The notes under the pieces were generated by a model. The model did not search any database and was not told where the DNA came from. It saw only the letters and a program-made list of their open reading frames with translations. From Linyphia triangularis (taxonomy: Eukaryota > Arthropoda > Arachnida > Araneae > Linyphiidae): a stretch of 64,000 nucleotides of DNA. Positions 34,988 through 46,560 of the stretch are shown here, one piece after another. How positions within the stretch are numbered: the stretch's first letter is position 1; each line of letters begins with the position of its first letter. Location: contig OZ021727.1 of the NCBI GenBank assembly GCA_963978545.1, positions 54,262,487-54,326,486 on the forward strand, given 5' to 3'. A program made the translations under genes and the position numbers.

Positions 34988-37311
34988 AATTTGTGTTGGG
35001 ATCAATAATACTTTTAAAGAAGACAAAACAAAAATTAGCATATGTCAATACAAAAGTGAATTTTTTTATCAATCATTTCCCACACACACAAAAACTTCAA
35101 CCAATATTATAATGTACAAAAATATTCTAAGTTGTCCACATGTACTTTTTATATTAAGCTAAAATGTGTATTAAGGGCTTTTCATATTCAACAATCACGA
35201 ACCCTCATCTATAAGCAAAACTCAGATGTGTAAAGTAAAATTTTCATTCCAATGTTATTTGAATGGATTCCGAAAAAGGAGATTTTTATAAGACGTTACT
35301 ATACAAGATACTATTTCGGGAAAATATCACGTAACATTCCTCATATAAAGTGTAGGTCTTATCCTTTTATGCGTCTTATCCTCAGGTCATTTTCAGGGAT
35401 ACAGAGTCTCATATGATGTGTTTAAGTCCCATGTGAGCTGGAGAAGAGAAAATCCATGCAAAAATACATTTACTTGAAAGAGTTTCTCATATGGAGTTCC
35501 CTTTCATGAAAGGCAATATCTCCTCAATATGCTACTCTGAATGAGTATTGTAGCCTTATTTTCTCTCTTTCCTTCCGAAAGTCACACTCACTTGTATGTG
35601 TTAATCTCCCATATATTTTTGTTATTGAATTACCTTTCCTTTAGTAACGGGATACATTTTAGGAACAGTTTGCAAACTATTCTAAAGTATAACTTGTTAG
35701 AAAAGCACCTAAGGATGTATGTATTTGTAAAAAAAATGGTTTTTGTATAATTTTTTAGGAATTTTATATGAAAACGATGAGATTCATTTTTTATATAACC
35801 TACTGCTATTACGCATGATATTTTTCAGTATACTGTTTATATTTATTTTTTAATCTGCCAACCCTGTTGAGCCTTGAGCCTGTTGTTGGTCTTAAAATTA
35901 GTATTTGTATATGTATTGACAGGATTTTACATTGACTAAAAATATACTTCTTTACTAGTAATATATGATTAGTTAAAGCAAAAAAAGTTTCTATTTTCTG
36001 CTCTTAATTTTTGCAATATATTCTAATGAACTTTTCATATTTAATTGTATATATATTTATTCCATATTTATCTTTAAACTTGTATGTTCTTTTACGATTT
36101 TTTTTTCTTTTGTATTTATTTTTTAAGGTCAGAATAATTTCTAAATGAAGATTTATTTTAAGTAAAAAGTATGAATAGTTTTAAGCAGACTTACAGATTA
36201 TAAAAAAAATATGAATTTTACAACTGTCATTCATACTCATAAGCTAAACTCCCCCTCCCCCACACTCCCTTCTCTAACCAAAAAGCATACACATACTAAA
36301 CCTCAAAAGTTTAAAAGTTGAAGGCAATGAAATCAAATAATGAAGACAGAAAAATCATAAATAAGTGGTACTACGAAGTTTAAAAAATGTGCAATAAACA
36401 CTTCAGTTCTCGTAAAGTTAACACTTGAAACGGAAGTGTTTAAATAAGAATTAATATTTTTCTAAACAACAAATACTTGTGGTCAACTTGGAGTGGAATT
36501 ATGATTTATTAAAAAAAATTAAAATATGAAAAGTCATGAATTAGCTTTTGTTTAAAAAAACGAAATCAATTTTATTTGAATATCAAAACTCTATTTCCAA
36601 TTTTTATATTATTTACTTAAGGAAATTTCTCAAGTTTTCTATCTATTTATATGAAGATTTTCTATGTTAAGTAAATTCAGTCTTATACTCTGCTGTCATA
36701 GCAACAATCGAGCCCATGAACAATTTATAATTAATCGTAAACTTTTGCAGGTTGATATAAATAATACTACATTAATTTATATTCCACTGGAAGTATTCAT
36801 TAAAATGTCATGGTAGCTGATTATGCTTTTATCATTACTCGTTATCTCCGGCGAAACACCATAAGTCATAAAAAAATCTAGTTCAGCACTATTTCCATCA
36901 ATTAAACTTTTAAGCCAAACTAGGTTTTTAATGAACTGTTCCATATTTAATTGAAGAAACTTTGAGATTTGTTTTCATTATGCGGAGTTATTTATAATAA
37001 CTTCGGTTCATTTTCAAAATTAAACTAATTTTGTCTGATAAATTACACTGATAGAGGAAGTCATTTAATTAACTTTGAAAATGTTCAAATCAAAAATAGA
37101 AAATCGAAATAATTTGAAAATTTAAAATACGAAATAATTAGGTACCGGTCTTTTAAACAATAATTTATGTAACCATAGATATATTGCACGTATTGAACAT
37201 ATATTATGGTTTGATAGGTTGGCAGATACAAAGTTTAATTTGATATTAATCTAAGTTAGAATAAATTTGTAATTTAAGGATTGCGAATTTTAGTAACGCA
37301 TAAATCATTAC

Positions 37312-37461
37312 CTGTTACAAACAGCTTTCCTGCTGCAGAGCTTGGGGCAATTTCGCCAGTTAGGCGATTTCGAGTGACACAACGGTAACTTTTGAAACCG
37401 TCTTCAATACTCGCACTTCTAATATGTAGCTCACCAGTCGGAAAAATGCTATATCTTCCAC
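37312..37461 (-). CDS. Dscam: Dscam-type gene, exon encoding the second half of an Ig domain (exon 5 equivalent)
   Basis: This 150-nt internal exon is bounded by TTCAG before 37461 and by a donor G|GTAATG after 37312 (minus strand); both ends are in phase 1. It encodes GRYSIFPTGELHIRS, then EDGFKSYRC with the F-strand Cys of an I-set Ig domain, then RLTGEIAPSSAAGKLFVTG. The phrases 'PTGELHIR', 'EDG[YF]KSY.C' and 'RLTGE' are typical of Dscam Ig2, the part encoded by exon 5 in insects. Dscam is a cell-surface Ig/fibronectin receptor for neuronal self-recognition, with immune roles proposed in arthropods. The matching exon is 40313-40474. Only one copy is present, unlike some alternatively spliced Dscam exon clusters. 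Which chelicerate or arthropod paralogue it belongs to cannot be told from one domain. Confidence 0.9.
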
Positions 37462-38035
37462 CTGAATTCAGAAACATAATAATTTTAAATAAATTAACTT
37501 TACCATTTTTAATGAATGTATTATAATTGTACTACATACTGCAACATCTAATTATTATTATTATTATTTTGAAAAATGCCCAAATTTGAGATGCTATTTC
37601 AAATACATTACAATTACAGGTTATTTGAGCTCAGCAATTTATAACTATTAAAATATAGTAATAGAGTTTTTTTAGTGTTATTTCAATAGATGTATTTAAA
37701 TATTTCGAAATTTTAACTATAATATTGGGATAACTTAATAATACAGAAATATAAAGCATTAAAACAATATTTCATGTTTTCATATCAAGAATTAACCCTT
37801 TCAAGAATAAACCCTTTACAAATACCTAAGAATTTGATATCTTTATTTACTCAATTTTCTTTATGCCTATATTTATTTGTTTATATTGTCTTGGTAAGTT
37901 TAGTTTCTCTAAAACTATTCATTCTCTATTAATTTATTTTTAAAGTAACTGTATTGGTGTTTTTTTTTTTTAGTTTTTAAAAAATTAATACAGTTAAGGA
38001 TACGTTTAAACTTTCACATTTTTAACAATGTACAT

Positions 38036-40204
38036 TAGGGTGCATCAAACGTCCCTCTAGAAACAAATCACTTTGTCCCTAATCTCAAAATGTTCGATTA
38101 CCTGTAAAATAATACCATAACAATTATCTTTATTTTCTAAACAATTTTATGGGAACAACAAAAATTTTTAAATTTCAGATTTTACACGTAAAATCACCAA
38201 ATTTAGTATTTTTTATACTGCATTATTTTCATATTTTATTAATAACTAGAGGAACTTGCATCCCACTAAAATCGTGTTGAAGTGTTCATTTTAATATTTA
38301 AGTTTAATTATATTACAATGCATTTTAATATTTATATCATTACATTTCGGATAGCAACATAAACAATGTTTATCATCACAGCTGTGATTCACTCTATTTT
38401 TTTTACTCTGCTGGTTATATGATAACACTGTATTCTTTTTTCAAAGTATTTTTGGTCTTCGACTTTGGCAAGATGACCTTGTGATGATTAAAAAATAAAT
38501 GGCTTCACACTTTCAAAGGGTATGACATCATATTGAAGGAGGTGTTCATGAAAAATTATCTAAATGGGAGTCTGCAAAACTAGTTCTTTCACAAGCAAAG
38601 CTGTTTTATGAAAAAGTAAATATCCTAATAGTCAGTGAATGAAAAGTTAGTGAAAAAATTAAAAACTTCTTAATGATAATGCAAAATTAACATCTCCACC
38701 CCTTAATCGATTGTATCTTACTCAACAGTAGATGGATCAAGAAGCCAAGTTTCAATTATCAACAACCTGCAAGAAACATTTGTTTCCCTAAATATACGAC
38801 TCTGCATTGAGATGCAACACTTTAAACATCATTGCCAATAAATACGAAACAGAAGAAAATATCACAAATGTTGTTGGAAACATTCTCCAGCAAAATATTC
38901 TTGGTATATTAGCATATTCCCAGAAACTAATCGTAAATGAGTCCCAATAATTGCTGACTTAATATATGAACAGCTCTCCTCTTGGCAATGCACACAAATA
39001 AGAGTGAACATGATGTTTGACACACCTTCTTCCAACACATGTTATTGCTGCCTGCATCACTGTAAAATAGAAATTAGAATGTGATCTTCTTTGGTCAGCT
39101 CGCAGGCATCACGTTGGAGAGATCATTTTGCCTTATGTGTTTGATGACTTGATAGTGAATTGAAACTTTTTGACTCTTAGTCAGTGAATGTACAAGCAAA
39201 AAGCATTATTGATATTTTTATAGCTGGGGCAATCCAGACAGCAATATCTGCAATCGATTCTGGAAAAAAGTGAGATGACTATATGGAGTACATTAAGCTT
39301 TGCCTAATATATTTTCCCAATATTACTCAAGTAGCAAAATTAAACCAACCAGGAGCCTTGCACAAAGCAGCACATTGTATGATAATTGTTATATACAATT
39401 AAAATTTGTCTTGAGAAGCAAATATAGCAACTATCTGCTGTCACAATAACTTCAAAATAATAGGTTGACAATCTGTGTGACTTTGCCAACTTTATTGCTT
39501 TCATCTACAACACCTAGAGGATAACCTATGATTCTGACATGAATGCCCCTTGGAATGACCAACAAATCCTTCATTCTCTTACATTTATACACTAGGCTGT
39601 CTACCACATTATATATGAGAGTGCCTCTTTAAAAACCACTACTATTTTACAGAAGAAATTGTACTATTGGCCCTTTGGAGATATGAAGTTCTACCACAAG
39701 AACGAAAATCCATCGCTAAGTTAACTACAAAGCCAAATTAAACTGATACTGTTTTTAAATTGGAAGATAGAAATAGTGTGGATTTTGAAAATCCCAATTT
39801 CCAAAAAATCTCACTCTAAATACAACTTTTTACAAGATCGACAAAAACAGAGAAATCTGCGAAAAAGGCCAAAATTAACGAAACGAGTATTCTTATATGA
39901 ATTGAATTGTAATTAGAAAATTAGTACTAATTATATATCCTTTTATTCTATCACAAAAGAGTCTAATTGCATTATTTCATTAGAATATACGTTTTAATTT
40001 TATTTATTTTTTCACTTTGATGCATTTTTTTCAGAATTTCTATTTTTATTGCATATTCTAAGGGCCGGTGGACCACACAGATGTTATTCAATTTTTCAAA
40101 ACTTTTATGTAGGATATTTTTTTAAGCATTTCGAACAAAAATAACTTGGGGATAGACTATTTCCATAAAATTTTTAAAAACATGATGGTGTTTGATGCAC
40201 CCTA
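38036..40204 (+). mobile_element. DNA transposon with TAGGGTGCATCAAAC ends, in the Dscam intron
   Basis: The left end TAGGGTGCATCAAAC (38036-38050) is exactly inverted at the right end (GTTTGATGCACCCTA, 40190-40204). The 2169-bp body carries a decayed plus-strand gene (38450-39790). The target duplication is not clear, although the bases next to both ends are AT-rich. The superfamily is unassigned. Confidence 0.8.
38450..39790 (+). pseudogene. Uncharacterised transposon protein (FDT.SSNTG / CRHH family), decayed
   Basis: No long frame survives, but blocks follow a protein family common in arthropod and other invertebrate genomes. 'MFDTPSSNTCY' near 39012 fits the family F-D-T-[TS]-[AS]-S-N-T-G block. 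'SARRHHVGEIILP' near 39100 fits the S-A-C-R-H-H-x-x-E-[IL] block. 'MEYIKLCLIYF' with 'NQPGALHKA' near 39285-39370 is the following C-terminal block. The family is presumably a transposase with a hAT-like or RNase H-like core, but this assignment is inference. The active Cys/His region is altered and several stops interrupt every frame. Confidence 0.55.
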
Positions 40205-40312
40205 AAAGGTATACAAACTTTCAGTTCTTATTAAGAAAAATCACATTATTTTAAATTTGCAGGATCAGTTATTAAAGTGTAATGCATAAATCTATTTTTG
40301 TATAATTCTTAC

Positions 40313-40474
40313 CTCTATCAGGAGAAGCTAGTATCGTTCTTGAATCATCTCGAACCCAAGATGTTACTACAACGTAGTCCTTCATGAAACTGGGAATGCT
40401 ACATCTCAAGACTGCTGTATTTCCACTAACTGTATACTCATCAAACACCTGTATTTTATAAGGTTGTTTCACCA
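40313..40474 (-). CDS. Dscam: Dscam-type gene, exon encoding the first half of an Ig domain (exon 4 equivalent)
   Basis: This 162-nt exon follows an acceptor TTTTAG with a long poly(T) tract (A-run 40483-40500 on the plus strand) and ends at donor AG|GTAAGA. It encodes VVKQPYKIQVFDEYTVSGN, the B-strand Cys in AVLRCSIPSF, then 'VVVTSWVRDD' with the C-strand Trp. The blocks 'GN.AVL.CSIPSF' and 'V..W..D' are typical of the first half of Dscam Ig2, and 162 nt is a usual length for insect exon 4. Joined to 37312-37461 it completes the Cys-Trp-Cys Ig core. The gene reads right to left, so the Ig1 exon and signal peptide should lie above 40475; I did not find them in the window. Confidence 0.9.
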
Positions 40475-40894
40475 CTAAAATTAAAAAAAAAAAAAAAAAA
40501 ATGAACGAAGATTAGTTGTTACCAACAAATGGAATAATTGTTTGGATGGTAATATGACTAATTGCTATACTATAAAATATAGAAAATAGGAATGTTTAAA
40601 ACTGATTAAGAAAAATACTGTTAAGGTATAACAACTGGCTTTGTAAATGTGGAAAATTTGGAATTCTGTAAAGGTGAATTTTTATGATGAAAGTCCAACT
40701 GGAAATAAATTTGATATAAAATAAATTAAATTAAAATTTTAGACTAACACATTAGTTATATAAAAATGACAAATATTTTGCACTGATTTTGCAATATAAA
40801 ATTGGCCTGGATTGCGGTAAGACATGATAATTCTTATTAAATCTATATATAGATGGGAATAATAAGGGCTAATGGCACAAATCTTTTACACTAA

Positions 40895-41011
<117 letters not shown>

Positions 41012-42009
41012 AGAATATTCTGTGTTTTAAGTTTTTTTGAAAGAGTAACCAAAGTTGTAGTTTTATTTATTCTGAAATCCCTAAAACATTGAATTGACTT
41101 AATTTGTGTCTGAGTGTTGAAATATTAGGCTTATTGTATGTCTAGTTTTTAATAAACTGTCTAAACAATCAGAATAAAACCCTTGTTATATAATTAGTGA
41201 ATGTGAAAATGAATATAAATTACATTATTTGATATTAATCACTAAAAGTAAATGTCTTTTTTCATGCATTGTTCTTTATTTGAAAAAAATTAAGGATTTG
41301 ATGTAAGGATATAAAATTTTACCCCTTATATTTAAGTATTTTTCCTTTTTTGCAATTAATAAGGTAACTGAGCAAAAACTCCATACAAAATCTTACTTTA
41401 CGAAAACTACTGTAATTAGGAAACTTATGCTGTATTTTAATGAAAGTAAATATACATGAATTAGTTTGTTTAAAAATTGGAATAGTGTATTGTGTATCAT
41501 TGAAGCTTTGATTGAATGAAAAGTAAACAATAAAATCCCAAATATTAACCGAGGAATTTTTCTGTACGACGCAGATGTAAATTCCGGCCAAATGTTTTCC
41601 GACAAAAACATCCAATTAAGTAAGTTCCCAGAATTCAAAGGAAATGCAATTAAGTTAAGATTTCTCAGTGTCCCGTGATGACTGAGAAAGAGCAATTAAA
41701 AGAATTCCTAATTAGAGAGAGGAATATTTTTTTTCTTTTTATCAAATCAAAACATCCAAATTCTGGGATGAATTTATAATAAATTGTATTTGTCTTTCGA
41801 AGCAATCTTTTGATAAATTATTTTCTTCACAATTGTATTTCAGGAGAAAATGGAAATTTAATGGCTAAAAAAGGCAACCTAAATTTAAAGTGTAAGAAAA
41901 ATTAATAATATAATTATTTGTCTTCAAAATTAACGTGCTAAGGTATAACAGTTTATCCTTTAAAAAAAAAAGATGGTTTTCTTCTTCAAGAAATCAGAAA
42001 AGCAAATTC

Positions 42010-42082
42010 ATATTAATGTAATCAAGGCCCTGGATAAATTTATATTAATGCAATCAAGGCCGTGGACAAATTTATATTAATG
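42010..42082. repeat. 32-bp tandem repeat, about 2.3 copies
   Basis: Units begin at 42010, 42042 and 42074 with ATATTAATG and share 'AATCAAGGCC.TGGA.AAATTT'. They lie directly before the LINE-like tail at 42096. Confidence 0.85.
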
Positions 42083-42095
42083 TAGGCCTATGATA

Positions 42096-42243
42096 ACTTG
42101 GTATAGACAAATGCAATCAGACCTAAAAAAGACTCGTTTAAATAGTCTAGAGGAAGCAAGATCTCTGGCAAATGATCGAAAGGCATGGAGAGGTAGGCTG
42201 GATGCCTTATGCTCCAAACGGCATGAATAGCCTAAGTAAGTAA
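42096..42243 (+). pseudogene. 3' end of a non-LTR retrotransposon reverse-transcriptase ORF (fragment)
   Basis: A 44-codon open stretch to TAG (42228-42230) reads TWYRQMQSDLKKTRLN, then 'EEARSLANDRKAWRGRLDAL' and ends CSKRHE. The pattern W....SDLKK......EEA..LA.DR..WR..VDALCS is typical of the extreme C-terminus of arthropod non-LTR retrotransposon polymerases. After the stop comes 'CCTAAGTAAGTAA', like a short LINE tail repeat. 5' truncation to a stub is usual for LINE copies. No other domain remains. Confidence 0.6.
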
Positions 42244-45073
42244 TCAATTTATATTGATAAGATTGAATGTGGTTGAATTTTCAGATTAAAACTGTATTTC
42301 TAAATATTTGAAATCGAAAAGATGGTAGATGAATTAGCAATTAAAGTTATTTTGTACGTATTTAACTACCATTCTACCTTTATTTTCTTCATAAAAAATT
42401 AGCGTTTTGAACAGTTTTTATTTTGGTCTAAACAAGATACGTGCAACTGTTTTCAGCAAACCTTCTGCAAATTACCTCGCAAAGTAAAGTATTTTCTACA
42501 AGTTTAAATGCGAGTTAATGATCTGTGTTACAAAAATGGTACAAAAGCTTTAGATATGATATTTCTTTTTAAATACTGTGTGACTCCGTCAATTTAGCAA
42601 ACTTCTGTGTAAGGATTTCCAAGTTTTCTCTCTATCTTTTACGAACTAGGATATAGTGTTCCTTTAAAGGCATTCTCTGCTCTAAATTTAAGACTATTTT
42701 CTGTTATCCGGATATTGTTACAAAGTATAATAGTAAGATAGGCCGTGTTTTCTCCTTACGTCTATAAACCCCTTGATACATAATAAAAGAATTTAAAATG
42801 AAGTCTACTATAAGTAAATAAATATTTATTACAACAAGGAATGCTTTATACCTTAAAATTATTTTGAAAATCTAGAGTAAGTTCGACCTAGCTTACACAC
42901 ATGCTTTGGTAAGAGGGATAGTAGCCTTGTGTATTTAGACTATTTGGAGCCTAATACTAATTATAAGGACAAATAGGATTGATATGGTAAGTATGTAACA
43001 AACATATCAAAGCCTTAAAACTGCTTTTGAATATAACTGAGTGCTTTTTATAAATGACAAGTGTTTTATACGCACGTAATTCCTATATCTGTAAAATAAC
43101 GAACGACTTGTATTTCATTATAAGAGGGTCGTATGAGACCTTTTATAAAAGTTTACTTTTAAATTAGTACAGAGTGTAACATGCACATATATTTATTGTA
43201 TGTTTTTCTAGAAAAAAATGGTTAACATACTATGCAATCAACTTGGTAAGATAAGTATTCTGATTTCAAAAACTTATTAATTTTGTGTTGATAAGATTGT
43301 TTTTTCGTTAAACAACTGAAATATTTATCTTTATAATAAAGTAATTTATCCAATTTGTGCAATACTATAATGAAAATGGATAGCTGTGAACGAATGGCAG
43401 TTAGCATGTTTTGAGGTGACACCTGGTGTTATGATTTTATATGTATGGGGATTATCTATCAACTGCAATCCGCTGCAAAAGCAGAGGCAAATATGTGTTT
43501 CATTTTTCCTAAGACGAATCCATGATATTAAACTATTTAACATATAATTCTACTGCACATTTACGAGTAAGATCTAAAGATATACTTCATCGGTATATAA
43601 TATATATAGGCCTCTCCTTGAAAGTATTTATAAAAAAAAAAAATCAAAAAATCTACAGTATAAGTTATGTAAGTACACCAATGTAATTTTATCTATGCTT
43701 ACAGATTCAGATACATAAAAATAAACTTGTCCTTGGATGTATTAATCTATAAACGGCAATAGACAATCTGCCATTAAACTAAAATACTAAACATCAACTT
43801 AATTTCGCATCTCCAGTGAATAAATCTACAAGAAGTTGCCCCTTCTTACCACAGAAAGCCATTAAACGAAACTTTCAAAACCTAAAACATATTTCATTCG
43901 ACAAAAGGTATCCCCACACACCCCATTATCGACATCATATCTTCCAAACGCGCCTTCATCGTTCGATTTTATCTTTGGCACTTATAGGAACATTGCATCC
44001 GAGCATGGGACCGACATTAGTCGTCTGTCTTTTCCGAAAAATTTCCTCGTCATCTCTCAAAGTGCACGGAATAGGGACCATTTTCTGAAATGCCAAGCCT
44101 CTTATCTTCGGGCCATTTTGAACAGAAAGCTTTCAGGGACTCTAGTACCCCTCCTCCTATTCCACTAGTATCTTTCTCTCCCTCTCCCTAGTGCTTTTAA
44201 ACAAGCGTATGCTTAATTACTGTCTCTGTGCTGTAGAAGTCTCACTAGCAGTTCAGCTCCAAACAAGACCCTAGAGGGAAGATGGTTTTCTTCAGAGCTG
44301 TTTGTGCTCAAGATGAAGCTCTTTCTTTAAAGAGATATTTTGGTTCGTGATGCTGCTCTTACCTTTATCTCTTCAAGGAAATTCCTTTACTGACTGAATT
44401 TTCCATTAAATTAACATTTCAGGTGGTTTGATGTTTTGTAGATCATAATTGTTTCAATTTAATCTCATTATGGGTTTAAATGTATTTTAATCATAGATAA
44501 CAAAATAAATTTTTTGATATTTTAATGTAACATATTTTACTGTGTTGAAATAAATAAAAATATTCATTTTGAATGAAATATTTATTGTAAGTGCATGTAC
44601 TATAAATTTTAGTGATGTTTCTAAAATGCAAATGCTGATTAATTTATTTGTATTTGCTCCAATGGAGAAGTGCATTGATTTGAAATTAATTTGCCTATCT
44701 TCAATGACATTTCATATTGCAGGCTTAATAACAATTATCATTTTTTATTTGCATTAGAATCATTATTTTTAAATGTTCATTAGAATAAATTTTATCAATC
44801 TGCAAAAATAACAGTATGATTTGTTAATCCATACAAAGCTATACATTTGATGGAATTTTAGTGTTTTTCAAAAGAAACAAATATTATTTTCTATTTAAAA
44901 TTTAATCATGCATTAGCTGTTAAAATAGAAGTGATTAATAAAATAAAAATTTTGGTTCAGTTATGGTCAAGCAGTTTGTAAAATTGAGTATTACTTGAGC
45001 AAACTTGGTGATTGACCGCAACTTGTTTTTTTTAAATAATAGCAATACTTAATGTTCCACGAATGAGTTCCAC

Positions 45074-45809
45074 TGAAGGCGTCTTCTCACTTTAGGCACC
45101 TCGAAAATAGACTATTTTTGCGATTTTTTTTCGAGGATTTTTGCAAACAATTATGGGATAAAATGGATCCTATATAATAAACACATCTTTCAAGTACAAG
45201 ACATTTTTTTATTTTTTTTTTATTTTTTTGAACAATTATTATAATAAAACAGTAGCATCGAAAAACCCGTGTAGAAATGTAATGTTCGTGGTTTGTTGAT
45301 GAAATTTCGGAAACTATCCGGACGATTGTCATGAAATTTGAATGACATATTCTTCATAGTTATGGCTATAGCGCATATCATCAGATTTTTGAAATTTTGA
45401 TTTGAAGTATTTTTTTTTTACAAAAAACTGCAAAAAAACGCGGTTTTTTTTTTTTTACTTTTTCGAAAAACGAGCGCCATTTTGTTATTTTCTCGAATAT
45501 CAAAAATCTGATGATATGCGCTATAGCCACTGACATACTGAATCTAAAACTGTTTTATTTTTTTGTTTCAGATGACCTTTCTCGGAGATACCATCAACAA
45601 GCCACGAACATTACATTTCTACACGGGTTTTTCGATGCTACTTGTTTTATTATAATAATTATTCAAAAAAATATTTTTTTTTCTTGTACTTGAAAGATGT
45701 GTTTATTATATAGGATCCATTTTATATAATAATTGTTTGCAAAAATCCTCGAAAAAAACCCGCGAAAATAGCCTATTTTCGAGGTGCCTAAAGTGAGAAG
45801 ACGCCTGAA
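45074..45809. mobile_element. Foldback MITE with ~300-bp arms and TGAA target duplication
   Basis: The body 45078-45805 begins GGCGTCTTCTCACTTTAGGC and ends with its inverse. TGAA flanks both sides (45074-45077 and 45806-45809). The arms (about 45078-45385 and 45498-45805) share 'AATGGATCCTATATAATAAA', 'CGAAAAACCCGTGTAGAAAT' and 'GCTATAGCGCATATCATCAG'. The loop of about 110 bp is T- and A-rich. No coding capacity is seen. The transcript would fold into a long double-stranded RNA. Confidence 0.9.
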
Positions 45810-46029
45810 ATTGTATTTTAGATATGGAATTGCCAATTCAATATTAAGATAGAAATATCTCCAAATTCAAAAATCGAATCCAATTGAATTGAGCTATCGA
45901 ATTAAAAATCGAAAATGTTTTTATGAATGTTTCATTTCCTATACTACATTCATATGTTTGGTTCTCCTATGATAATGTCAAGAATCTCCACATTTTTACT
46001 ATTGCATTAAATCAATTTTATTTTTTTTT

Positions 46030-46560
46030 TATTTTTTTTTACAAAATACAATATAATTTAATGAGAGTTTGATTGTTTATTAAAAAAATCCACTCAATGA
46101 GAAAATTTGATTTGAAAACTAAATAGAAAATCGAAAATATATTTCATTATATACACTATAGCATCTCAAAATGCATCTTTATTTACTTCAACAATCTAGC
46201 CCTTAAATAAATATCATATATATTTATTATAGTATTAATATTATCTATATTTATTTTTGGTTCCTATTTCCAATTCATATATTTTATTCACTTACTTATG
46301 TCTCTTTGAATTTTAACGTTCAGAGTCTTTCTATACGCCCCTTTCTTATTATTGCAATATAGACATTGATGATTTTTTTACGAAATAGAACATCATTTAA
46401 TGAGTGATTAAGTATTTATAAAAAAAAACACTCATTGGAACAATTTTATTTGAGAACTAAATAGAAAATCAAAAATAAATTTCATTACAGGCACTATTTC
46501 ATCTTAAAATGTGTTCTTTATTTAATTCAAACATCTAGCATTAAAATAAAAATATTTCCC
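46030..46560. repeat. Diverged tandem duplication, period about 338 bp
   Basis: Copy one (about 46030-46210) and copy two (about 46370-46560) share in order 'TTTAATGAG', 'CACTCA[AT]TG', 'AACTAAATAGAAAATC', 'ATTTCATTA', 'CATCT.AAAATG' and 'ATCTAGC'. Indels between copies show it is old. No gene is associated. Confidence 0.7.

Larger units (their letters stand above)
31211..37311. other. AT-rich stretch, probably Dscam intron downstream of exon 5
   Basis: On the minus strand this DNA follows the 37312 splice donor, so at least its right part should be intron. No further exon was found. It holds poly(T) runs at 33064-33096 and 34524-34553, a less AT-rich block at about 32630-32960, and the hairpin at 34916-34987. 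Confidence 0.5.
37462..40312 (-). other. Dscam intron between exon 4 and exon 5 equivalents (2851 bp)
   Basis: The intron is defined by the donor AG|GTAAGA at 40312 and the acceptor TTCAG at 37462. Both exons are phase 1, so splicing keeps the frame (the joint codon is GGT, Gly). A decayed DNA transposon occupies 38036-40204, about 76% of it, ending only 108 bp from the donor. The rest is AT-rich. Confidence 0.85.

Noticed and set aside
41319..41695. Two overlapping minus-strand open frames upstream of the Dscam exon
   Set aside because: Neither resembles an Ig1 domain or a signal peptide; low-complexity, Phe/Leu/Ile-rich translations of AT-rich DNA.
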